In this document: piece by piece, positions 1 to 6,801 of the stretch
Position numbering within the stretch: position 1 is the stretch's first letter
Layout of the letters: the number at the start of each line of letters is the position of its first letter
Origin: Thioalkalivibrio sp.
GTDB taxonomy: Bacteria; Pseudomonadota; Gammaproteobacteria; Ectothiorhodospirales; Ectothiorhodospiraceae
Direction of reading: 5' to 3'
DNA length: 9,645 nt
Assembly: GCA_003553165.1 (NCBI GenBank)
Contig: PUOZ01000266.1
Span: 1-9,645 of the forward strand
Made by a program: the position numbers and the translations under genes
Notes under the pieces: generated by a model
What the model saw: the letters and a program-made list of their open reading frames with translations, nothing else
Database searches by the model: none
Told to the model about the DNA's origin: nothing

Positions 1-1391
1 GCGTCACCGCGATGCTGGATCGCGCCGGGGCCCGCGCCTCGCGGCCGGAGGAGTTGCCTGCGGAGTTCGGACTCTCCGGTGAGGGTTACCGGCTTTCTGA
101 GAGCCAGGCGCAGGCGATCCTGGATCTCCGGCTGCACCGACTGACCGGGCTCGAGCAGGACAAGATCCTCGACGAGTACCGGCAACTGCTGGACCAGATC
201 GAAGACCTGCTCGACATCCTGGGATCCGGCGAGCGTCTGCAGGAGGAGATCCGCAACGAACTGCTCGCGGTGCGCGAGCAGTACAACGATGCCCGCCGCA
301 CCGAGATCCGGGCGGCCCACACCAACCTGACGCTGGAAGATCTGATCGGGGAAGAGGACGTGGTGGTCACGCTGTCCCACGCCGGGTATGTCAAGTACCA
401 GCCGGTGACGGCCTACCGGGCGCAGCGGCGCGGTGGGCGCGGCAAGGCCGCGACCAGCTTCCGCGAAGAGGACTTCATCGACCGTCTGGTGGTGGCCAAC
501 ACCCATGACACCATCCTGTGCTTCTCCAGCCGGGGCCGGGTCTACTGGATCAAGGTCTACGAACTGCCCCAGGGCAGCCGAGCCGCGCGTGGCAAACCGA
601 TCGTGAATCTGCTGCCGCTGGAGGCGAACGAGCGCATCAACGCGATCCTGCCGGTGCGCAGCTACGGCGAAGATCAGTTCGTCTTCATGGTGACGACGTC
701 GGGCACGGTCAAGAAGACCCCGCTGACCGACTTCTCGCGGCCCCGCAGCACCGGCATCATCGCGGTGGACCTGCGCGAGGGCGATCGGCTGGTGGATGTG
801 GCGCTGCCCGACGGAAGCCGCGACGTGATGCTGGTCACCTCGGGAGGGAAGGCCGTGCGTTTCCCCGAAACGGATGTGCGCGCGATGGGGCGGACAGCCT
901 GTGGTGTGCGCGGCGTGCGCATGGAGGATTCACAACAGGTCATCGCCCTGCTCATCGTGGAGGAGGGCTCGGCCCTGTTCGCCAGCGAGTTCGGCTTCGG
1001 CAAGCGCACCCGCTTCGACGAATTCCCGGTGCACCGGCGTGGTGGACAGGGCGTGATCGCGATGCAGTGTGCGGGGCGCAATGGGACGCTGGTCGGTGCC
1101 GCCAGGGTACTCGATGATCACGAGGTCATGTTGATCACCGACGGCGGCACGTTGGTGCGGACTCCGGTGGAGCAGATTCCGCTGATCGGGCGCAACACCC
1201 AGGGCGTACGGTTGATCCGACTGAACGAGGGGGAGCGCCTCGTGGAGCTTGCTCGCGTGGAGCGACTCCAGGGAGAGGATGATCCCGAGGATGACGAGGG
1301 AACTGGCGACGGCTCCGACGCGGGGGCTTCGATCAACGGCGACCCCGGGGCAGAAGACCCCGGTGCTGAGAAGGGAGAGCGCGAAGAATGA
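1..1391 (+). CDS. gyrA: DNA gyrase subunit A, C-terminal part (5' end outside window)
   Basis: This is the 3' part of the gene for the A subunit of DNA gyrase, the ATP-dependent type II topoisomerase that introduces negative supercoils. The reading frame is already open at position 3, so the start lies upstream. The segment begins near the end of the breakage-reunion domain ([24 protein letters not shown], split here as [13 protein letters not shown] then [11 protein letters not shown]) and a coiled-coil-like stretch (about nt 170-300). The six-bladed beta-pinwheel DNA-wrapping domain follows. The diagnostic GyrA box QRRGGRGK lies at nt 423-446, which favours GyrA over ParC. A second box-like motif (HRRGGQG) occurs near nt 1035. 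The protein ends in an acidic, low-complexity tail (nt 1270-1388) containing a tandem DPGAE repeat. Its TGA overlaps the serC ATG (ATGA, 1388-1391). No damage is visible. Confidence 0.97.
   Translation, partial: VTAMLDRAGARASRPEELPAEFGLSGEGYRLSESQAQAILDLRLHRLTGLEQDKILDEYRQLLDQIEDLLDILGSGERLQEEIRNELLAVREQYNDARRTEIRAAHTNLTLEDLIGEEDVVVTLSHAGYVKYQPVTAYRAQRRGGRGKAATSFREEDFIDRLVVANTHDTILCFSSRGRVYWIKVYELPQGSRAARGKPIVNLLPLEANERINAILPVRSYGEDQFVFMVTTSGTVKKTPLTDFSRPRSTGIIAVDLREGDRLVDVALPDGSRDVMLVTSGGKAVRFPETDVRAMGRTACGVRGVRMEDSQQVIALLIVEEGSALFASEFGFGKRTRFDEFPVHRRGGQGVIAMQCAGRNGTLVGAARVLDDHEVMLITDGGTLVRTPVEQIPLIGRNTQGVRLIRLNEGERLVELARVERLQGEDDPEDDEGTGDGSDAGASINGDPGAEDPGAEKGEREE
1341..1370 (+). repeat. 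15-bp tandem duplication in the gyrA tail (DPGAE x2)
   Basis: Two adjacent 15-bp units, 1341-1355 and 1356-1370, encode [10 protein letters not shown] and differ only at third codon positions. They lie in the disordered acidic tail of GyrA. The silent differences suggest the duplication is not brand new. A tail that tolerates short expansions is the simplest reading. Confidence 0.8.
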
Positions 1392-2470
1392 GTCGAGTAT
1401 TCAATTTCAGTGCGGGTCCGGCGGCCCTTCCGGAGCCGGTGCTGCAGCGGGCGCAAGCGGAATGGATGGACTTCCGTGGCGCCGGCATGTCAGTGATGGA
1501 GATGAGTCACCGCGGGAAGACGTTCATGCAAGTGGCGGAAAAGGCGGAACAAGACCTCCGTACTCTTCTTGCGGTTCCCGAGGATTATGCGGTGCTGTTC
1601 CTCCAGGGCGGGGCGACCGGCCAATTCGCCGCTGTACCCCTTAACCTGCGCAACGGCAGCCAGGGCATGGACTACATCGATACCGGGGCCTGGTCGGGCA
1701 AGGCGATCAAGGAGGCCCAGAAGTACGGGCCGGTGAATATCGTGGCCAGCAGCCAGAGCCGCGGCTATGCGTCGATCCCCGATCCCGCGACCTGGAAGCT
1801 GGACCCGGATGCGGCCTACGTACATTACACACCGAACGAGACCATCGGCGGCGTGGAGTTCCACTTCGTGCCGGACACCGGAACGGTACCGTTGGTCGCG
1901 GACATGTCCTCGACCATCCTGTCGCGCCCGCTGGATGTCTCGCGCTTCGGCGTGATCTACGCCGGTGCCCAGAAGAACATCGGGCCGGCCGGCCTGACCC
2001 TGGTGATCGTGCGCAGGGATCTCCTCGAACGCAAGTCGCCTGCGGTCCCGGCGGTCTTCGACTACGCCCTGCAAACGAAGAACGACTCGATGTACAACAC
2101 GCCCCCGACGTTGGCCTGGTACCTGTCCGGGCTGGTGTTCGAATGGCTGCTGGAGCAGGGCGGTCTTGCGGCCATGGGCGAGGTCAACCGGCGCAAGGCG
2201 GAAAAGCTCTACCGCTTCGTCGACAACTCCGAGTTCTATCGCAACCCGGTGGAACCCTCGGCCCGCTCCTGGATGAACGTGCCGTTCATTCTGGCCGACG
2301 CTGCCCTCGACGGCAGTTTCCTGAAACAGGCTGCCGATGCAGGTTTATCCGGCCTGAAGGGACACCGGTCGGTGGGCGGCATGCGGGCGAGCATCTACAA
2401 CGCGGTGCCTGAGGCTGCTGTGGACACACTCGTCGAATTCATGGCCGACTTCGAACAACGGCACGCCTGA
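1388..2470 (+). CDS. serC: Phosphoserine aminotransferase
   Basis: SerC is a cytosolic PLP-dependent class V aminotransferase of 360 aa, the usual family length. It converts 3-phosphohydroxypyruvate plus glutamate to O-phosphoserine. In organisms with the DXP-dependent vitamin B6 route it also transaminates the 4-phosphothreonine precursor. The N-terminus has the family signature [11 protein letters not shown] (residues 5-15). SHRGK with H41/R42 follows, then the phosphate-binding loop GGATGQF (74-80), and the Schiff-base lysine K196 in [10 protein letters not shown]. The C-terminal [10 protein letters not shown] motif is intact. The start is the ATG at 1388, with a clear Shine-Dalgarno AAGGGAG at 1371-1377, and it overlaps the gyrA stop by 4 nt. 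SerA, the preceding enzyme of the pathway, is encoded 13 nt downstream, so the two were probably kept together for serine synthesis. Confidence 0.97.
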   Translation: MSRVFNFSAGPAALPEPVLQRAQAEWMDFRGAGMSVMEMSHRGKTFMQVAEKAEQDLRTLLAVPEDYAVLFLQGGATGQFAAVPLNLRNGSQGMDYIDTGAWSGKAIKEAQKYGPVNIVASSQSRGYASIPDPATWKLDPDAAYVHYTPNETIGGVEFHFVPDTGTVPLVADMSSTILSRPLDVSRFGVIYAGAQKNIGPAGLTLVIVRRDLLERKSPAVPAVFDYALQTKNDSMYNTPPTLAWYLSGLVFEWLLEQGGLAAMGEVNRRKAEKLYRFVDNSEFYRNPVEPSARSWMNVPFILADAALDGSFLKQAADAGLSGLKGHRSVGGMRASIYNAVPEAAVDTLVEFMADFEQRHA

Positions 2471-2483
2471 TCAGGGACACAGC

Positions 2484-3647
2484 ATGTTTCGCATACAGAC
2501 CTTCAACAACATCGCCGTGCGCGGACTGAACCGGTTTCCGCGCGAGCAGTACGAGGTGGCGTCGTCCCTGCAGGGCCCGGACGCGATCATGCTGCGTTCC
2601 CACAACCTGCACGAGACCCCGATTCCCGAGTCCGTGAACGCCGTCGGACGTGCCGGCAGCGGCGTGAACAACATTCCGGTCGATGCCTTGTCCGCGCGCG
2701 GTGTGGCGGTGTTCAATGCACCCGGCGCGAATGCCAACGCAGTCAAGGAACTCGTGATTGGCGGCTTGCTGCTGGCGGCGCGGAACCTGATTCCGGCACA
2801 CGAGTATCTGCGGGGACTGGACCCCAGCGACCCGGACTTCCAGAAACGCGTCGAGGACGGCAAGAAGCGGTTCGTCGGCTTCGAACTCCCGGGGCGAACC
2901 ATGGGTGTGATCGGCCTCGGGGCGATCGGCGTGAAGATCGCCAACGCGTCGCGCGGCCTGGGCATGAACGTGATCGGCTACGACCCCAAGATCACCGTCG
3001 AGAGCGCCTGGCGGCTGGAGGCCGCCGTGGATCGCGCCAGCACCGTGGACGCTGTGATCAGCCAGGCCGACGTGATCACCTTCCATGTGCCCCTGAACGA
3101 CCAGACCCGCAACATCCTGGATGCAACGCGGGTCCGGTCACTGAAACCGGGCGCGATCGTGATCAACCTCGCGCGCGCGAGTGTGGTCGACGATGCGGCG
3201 TTGTGCGCCGCATTGGACGCCGGTCAAATCCATGCCTACGTGACCGATTTTCCGTCGCCGGTGCTGCTTGGGAACCCTCGGGTCATCATGCTGCCGCATC
3301 TCGGTGCGTCGACGGTCGAGTCCGAGGAGAACTGTGCGGTCATGGTGGCGGACCAACTGCGCGATTATCTGGAAAACGGCAACGTGCGCAATGCCGTGAA
3401 CCTTCCCCGTTTGTCCCTGGAGCGCAAGGGAGCCGCGCGGCTGGCGATCGTCAACCGCAACCTGCCCGACCGGGTCGGCCAGATCTCGCATGTGCTGGGT
3501 CAGAAGAACGTCAACATCGTGCATATGGTGAACGAATCGCGGGGCGATCTGGCCTACACGCTGCTCGATGTCGAGACTCCCATCGACGCTGCGACCGCCG
3601 AGGCCATCGCCGGAATCGACGGGGTTCTCCGCTCCCGGGTCCTGTAG
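2484..3647 (+). CDS. serA: D-3-phosphoglycerate dehydrogenase, short ACT-domain type
   Basis: This enzyme oxidises 3-phosphoglycerate to 3-phosphohydroxypyruvate, the first step of serine synthesis and the substrate of the neighbouring SerC. It has 387 aa, shorter than E. coli SerA (410) and than the long type with an extra intervening domain. The NAD-binding domain carries GLGAIG at 144-149. The D-2-hydroxyacid dehydrogenase signatures are present: NLAR with catalytic-type R231, and LPHLGAST with H272. A C-terminal ACT domain (about 319-387, starting RLAIVNRNLPDRVG) suggests serine feedback control. The position that normally holds the catalytic glutamate (E. coli VFPTEP) reads DFPSP here (D255, P259) and has no acidic residue; see findings. 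The ATG at 2484 is preceded by AGGGA (2473-2477). The stop shares a base with the pheA GTG. A related hydroxyacid dehydrogenase is the alternative, but the serC neighbour and ACT domain argue for SerA. Confidence 0.92.
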   Translation: MFRIQTFNNIAVRGLNRFPREQYEVASSLQGPDAIMLRSHNLHETPIPESVNAVGRAGSGVNNIPVDALSARGVAVFNAPGANANAVKELVIGGLLLAARNLIPAHEYLRGLDPSDPDFQKRVEDGKKRFVGFELPGRTMGVIGLGAIGVKIANASRGLGMNVIGYDPKITVESAWRLEAAVDRASTVDAVISQADVITFHVPLNDQTRNILDATRVRSLKPGAIVINLARASVVDDAALCAALDAGQIHAYVTDFPSPVLLGNPRVIMLPHLGASTVESEENCAVMVADQLRDYLENGNVRNAVNLPRLSLERKGAARLAIVNRNLPDRVGQISHVLGQKNVNIVHMVNESRGDLAYTLLDVETPIDAATAEAIAGIDGVLRSRVL

Positions 3648-4729
3648 TGTCGGATTCCGCTGATCTCGAGCGCCTGCGCCAGCGCATCGACCAGGTCGAT
3701 GCCGAGCTGCTGCGCCTGCTGAACGAACGGGCGAGCTGCGCCGAAGAAGTCGCTTCGGTCAAGCGCAGCGAGGGCGATCCGCGGTTCTACCGTCCGGAGC
3801 GCGAGGCCTTGATCCTTCGGCAGGTGCGCGAGCGGAACCCCGGGCCGCTGCCCGATGATGCGTTGGTGCGCATCTTCCGCGAGATCATGTCGGAGTGCCT
3901 GGCCCTGGAAGAACCTCTCAGGGTTGCCTACCTGGGTCCGGAGGGAACCTTTACCCATCTGGCGACCCGCAAGCACTTCGGCCAGGCCGCGGCCCTGCAG
4001 CCGCTGACCGCCATCGACACGGTCTTCCGTGAAGTGGAGTCGGGCCGAGCCCATTTCGGGGTGGTGCCGATCGAAAACAGCACCGAAGGCGTCGTGACCC
4101 ACACCGTCGACTGTTTCCTGGAGTCGCCGCTGCTCATCTGCGGGGAGGTGATTCTGCCCGTACAGCATCATTTGCTGTCACGCAGCGAGCACCTGGAGGA
4201 CGTACAGGTGGTGATGGCACACCCTCAGGCCCTGGCACAGTGCAGGCAATGGCTGGACCGGGAACTGCACGGCGCGGAACGCCGCCATGCCCCCAGCAAT
4301 GCCCGCGCGGCGCAGGATGCGGCCGAACTGCCCCATGCCGCCGCAATCGCCAGCGCAGTCGCGGCAGATCGCTATGGACTCAGGATTCTGGTCAGGAACA
4401 TCGAAGACCGCGGGGACAATACCACCCGCTTTCTCGTGATCGGGCGCCTGGAGACCGGTATCACCGGGCGCGACCGAACCTCGATCATGCTCAGCACCGC
4501 GAATCGACCCGGCTCCCTGTTCGGTCTGCTCAAGCCCATTGCCGATGCCGGGATCAGCCTGACGCGCATCGAATCGCGGCCGTCGCGCTGCGTGAACTGG
4601 GAATACGTGTTTTTTCTCGACCTCGTTGGCCACCAGGCCGACCCATCGGTCGCGGCCTGCCTCGGCGAACTGCGCAAGAGCGCCGACATGCTCAAGATCC
4701 TCGGCAGTTATCCCCAGGCGGCCACCTAG
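3647..4729 (+). CDS. pheA: Bifunctional chorismate mutase / prephenate dehydratase (P-protein)
   Basis: The P-protein rearranges chorismate to prephenate and then decarboxylates and dehydrates it to phenylpyruvate, the committed route to phenylalanine. The helical AroQ-type mutase domain spans residues 1 to about 90, with R28 and K39 at the expected spacing and a YRPERE segment at 48-53. The prephenate dehydratase domain starts at LRVAYLGPEGTF (91-102), contains PIENSTEG (141-148), and has the catalytic TRF motif at 260-262. A C-terminal ACT domain carries the phenylalanine-binding ESRPS motif (309-313), so feedback inhibition by Phe is expected. The chosen start is GTG at 3647, which gives 360 aa, matches Pseudomonas-type P-proteins from the first residues, and overlaps the serA TAG by one base (TAGTG). 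The frame is open further upstream to 3203, but that part is a shadow of serA. No good Shine-Dalgarno is visible, so translation is probably coupled to serA. Confidence 0.95.
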   Translation: MSDSADLERLRQRIDQVDAELLRLLNERASCAEEVASVKRSEGDPRFYRPEREALILRQVRERNPGPLPDDALVRIFREIMSECLALEEPLRVAYLGPEGTFTHLATRKHFGQAAALQPLTAIDTVFREVESGRAHFGVVPIENSTEGVVTHTVDCFLESPLLICGEVILPVQHHLLSRSEHLEDVQVVMAHPQALAQCRQWLDRELHGAERRHAPSNARAAQDAAELPHAAAIASAVAADRYGLRILVRNIEDRGDNTTRFLVIGRLETGITGRDRTSIMLSTANRPGSLFGLLKPIADAGISLTRIESRPSRCVNWEYVFFLDLVGHQADPSVAACLGELRKSADMLKILGSYPQAAT

Positions 4730-4739
4730 TGGGCCGTTT
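4716..4739 (+). other. Hairpin overlapping the pheA stop codon
   Basis: Positions 4716-4725 pair with 4729-4739. The core is CGGCC/GGCCG (4719-4723 with 4732-4736), extended by A-U and C-G pairs above a bulged G4731, and by an A-U and two G-U pairs below. The loop is about 3 nt. The stem contains part of the TAG stop. The 3' arm ends in only three U residues followed by CCCC, so it is a poor Rho-independent terminator. A role in RNA stability, or in partial attenuation between pheA and hisC, is only inference. Confidence 0.35.
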
Positions 4740-4804
4740 CCCCATGCAGACCGACCGCAGGAAGTCCCTGTTCACACGTCCTCGACTCACAGGATACCAA
4801 GCCC

Positions 4805-5923
4805 ATGGTTGATTTCAGTGTCCTGGCCGTGCCTGGTGTCCAGGCCCTCAGGCCCTATGAACCCGGGAAGCCGGTGGCCACACTGGAACGGGAGCTCGGC
4901 ATCCGCGCCGCGGTGAAACTGGCGTCGAACGAGAATCCGCTGGGCCCCAGCCCCCGCGCCCTCGCGGCGATTCAGGCGGTCCTGAGCGAACTGCACATCT
5001 ATCCTGACGGGAACGGATTCGCCCTGAAGCAGGCGCTCGCGCATCGGCATGGACTCACAGCCGAACAGGTCACCCTGGGCAATGGATCCAATGAGATCCT
5101 GGAGCTGGTTGCGCGCACATGGCTCGGCCCGGGGCGCAATGCCGTTTTCTCGCGGCACGCCTTCGCGGTATACCCATTGGTGGTTCAAGCTGTCTCGGCG
5201 GAGGGGCGGCCGGCCGACGCCCTCCCCGTGGATTCCGGACAGCCGTTCGGACATGACCTGGAGGCAATGCTCGCGCGGGTGGACGCGGACACTCGCGTGG
5301 TCTTCATCGCCAACCCGAACAATCCCACCGGCACCTGGGTGTCCGCAGGAGCCCTGGAGGGGTTCCTGGCCCGGGTCCCGCCGGAAACGCTGGTGGTCGT
5401 CGACGAGGCCTACGCGGAGTACGTGGAGGCAACGGACTATCCCGACACGACACAGTGGGTTCAGCGCTTTCCCAACCTTATGGTCACTCGGACTTTCTCG
5501 AAGATCCACGGCCTTGCCGGATTGCGCCTCGGCTACTCGGTTTCGTCGACCGGGGTGGCCGAGTTGCTCAACCGGGTGCGGCAACCGTTCAACGTGAACT
5601 CCCTGGCCCAGACGGCCGGGTTGGCTGCGCTGGCCGATACCGACCATGTGGCGGAGAGCGCCCGGGTCAACCGCGAAGGGCTTGCCCAAGTGACGGCCGC
5701 CCTCCGTGACCGGGGCCTGGATTTTATCCCCTCGGTCGGAAACTTCATCACCTTCGACGTGCGTCGACCCCCGGGGCCGGTCTATGAACGGCTGTTGCGC
5801 CAGGGTGTGATCGTTCGACCCGTGGCCAACTACGGCCTGCCGACTCACCTGCGCGTGACCATTGGGACTAGGGACGAGAATGATCGCTTTCTGAACGCCC
5901 TCGACAGTGTGCTAAAGGCATGA
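4805..5923 (+). CDS. hisC: Histidinol-phosphate / aromatic aminotransferase
   Basis: This is a fold-type I PLP aminotransferase of the HisC family, 372 aa (typical 350-370). The family reaction converts imidazole-acetol phosphate and glutamate to histidinol phosphate; several members also transaminate phenylpyruvate and 4-hydroxyphenylpyruvate. Visible motifs are SNENPLGPS (41-49), YPDG (66-69), GNGSNE (92-97), NPNNPTGT (170-177), DEAY with D200 for the PLP ring nitrogen, SKIHGLAGLRLGY with Schiff-base K233, and R241. The start is ATG 4805 with AGGA at 4791-4794; upstream the frame has no other ATG before the pheA stop. Its place between pheA and tyrA corresponds to hisC2 of Pseudomonas and suggests a main job in Phe/Tyr synthesis. 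Whether another hisC exists in a his operon cannot be seen. The stop overlaps tyrA (ATGA). Confidence 0.93.
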   Translation: MVDFSVLAVPGVQALRPYEPGKPVATLERELGIRAAVKLASNENPLGPSPRALAAIQAVLSELHIYPDGNGFALKQALAHRHGLTAEQVTLGNGSNEILELVARTWLGPGRNAVFSRHAFAVYPLVVQAVSAEGRPADALPVDSGQPFGHDLEAMLARVDADTRVVFIANPNNPTGTWVSAGALEGFLARVPPETLVVVDEAYAEYVEATDYPDTTQWVQRFPNLMVTRTFSKIHGLAGLRLGYSVSSTGVAELLNRVRQPFNVNSLAQTAGLAALADTDHVAESARVNREGLAQVTAALRDRGLDFIPSVGNFITFDVRRPPGPVYERLLRQGVIVRPVANYGLPTHLRVTIGTRDENDRFLNALDSVLKA

Positions 5924-6801
5924 TTCAGCGGCTCGTCATCTTCGGGGTCGGCCTGATCGGTGGTTCGCTGGCCCTGGCCCTGCGCGAGGCGGGCGCCGTT
6001 GCCGAGGTGGTCGGCTGTTCGCGCAACCCCGCGAACCTCGAAGAAGCGGTTCGACTGGGTGTGATCGACCGCTGGACCACGAATCCGGTCGAGGCATGTC
6101 GGGATGCCGACGTCGGTGTGCTGGCAGTGCCGCTGGGGTCGATGCAGGGGCTGGCTGCGGCCATCGCATCACATTGGCCGGCCCAGGCTACATTGACCGA
6201 TGTCGGCAGCAGCAAGCAGGCCGTCATCGAGGCGGTTCGTGCCGGTTTCGGGCAGTTGCCCCGCCATTTCGTCGCGGGCCACCCGATCGCAGGCACGGAA
6301 CGCAGTGGGGTCTCGGCAGCCTACGCGACCCTGTTCCGGGAACGCCTGGTGATCCTGACCCCGGCCGATGAGACCAGTCCAATGGCCTCCGAACGTGTCG
6401 CCGCGATGTGGCGTGCCACCGGCGCGCGCGTGGAATTCATGACCCCGGTGCACCACGATCACGTGCTCGCCGCCACCAGTCACCTGCCACACGTGCTGGC
6501 CTTCGCCCTGGTGGAGTCGCTGGCGCGCATGAGCGAGAGCGACGAGATCTTTCATTACGCCGCCGGCGGGTTTCGGGATTTCACCCGCATTGCTTCCAGC
6601 GATCCGGTGGTCTGGCGCGATATCTGCGTCGCCAATCGGGGGGCGATCCTCGCCGTGCTGGAGCGGTTTCAGACCGACCTGGACGGCCTGCGGGACGCGA
6701 TTGCGCGCGGCGACGGCGAGGCCCTGGAGGCGCGTTTCGGGTTCGCGAAGCAGGCACGCGACCGCTTCAGTGAGAACATGCAAGTACAACTGGATCAGTG
6801 A
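5920..6801 (+). CDS. tyrA: Prephenate (cyclohexadienyl) dehydrogenase
   Basis: TyrA oxidatively decarboxylates prephenate to 4-hydroxyphenylpyruvate (or arogenate to tyrosine). The 293-aa protein has a Rossmann domain with GVGLIGGSLA (9-18) and DVGSSK (94-99). The catalytic-site motif GHPIAGTE with H121 follows, and then the helical dimerisation domain with ATSHLPH and GGFRDFTRIASSDP. There is no ACT domain and no fused mutase. At the end of beta-strand 2 the sequence is GCSRN (32-36), with no acidic residue, which points to NADP use (see findings). The start is ATG 5920, overlapping the hisC stop; AAAGG at 5914-5918 is too close to act as a normal Shine-Dalgarno, so coupling to hisC is likely. 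The upstream frame is closed at 5881 with no other start. The TGA overlaps the aroA GTG. In Pseudomonas the equivalent TyrA is fused to AroA. Confidence 0.95.
   Translation: MIQRLVIFGVGLIGGSLALALREAGAVAEVVGCSRNPANLEEAVRLGVIDRWTTNPVEACRDADVGVLAVPLGSMQGLAAAIASHWPAQATLTDVGSSKQAVIEAVRAGFGQLPRHFVAGHPIAGTERSGVSAAYATLFRERLVILTPADETSPMASERVAAMWRATGARVEFMTPVHHDHVLAATSHLPHVLAFALVESLARMSESDEIFHYAAGGFRDFTRIASSDPVVWRDICVANRGAILAVLERFQTDLDGLRDAIARGDGEALEARFGFAKQARDRFSENMQVQLDQ

Noticed and set aside
3203..3646. Upstream extension of the pheA frame from an ATG at 3203
   Set aside because: It overlaps serA completely, encodes Arg-rich low-information sequence, and family alignment begins at GTG 3647.
4730..4804. 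No in-frame stop between the pheA TAG and the hisC ATG (25 sense codons), hinting at a read-through PheA-HisC fusion
   Set aside because: 25 open codons are common by chance at this GC content, and no read-through signal is seen.
4744..4812. 22-codon ORF running into the hisC start
   Set aside because: No Shine-Dalgarno and no recognisable peptide. It also shows that short frames ending at a start codon arise by chance here, which tempers the rpsA leader ORF claim.
4787..5848. 353-codon antisense ORF opposite hisC
   Set aside because: No recognisable domain; explained as a shadow of hisC codon bias.
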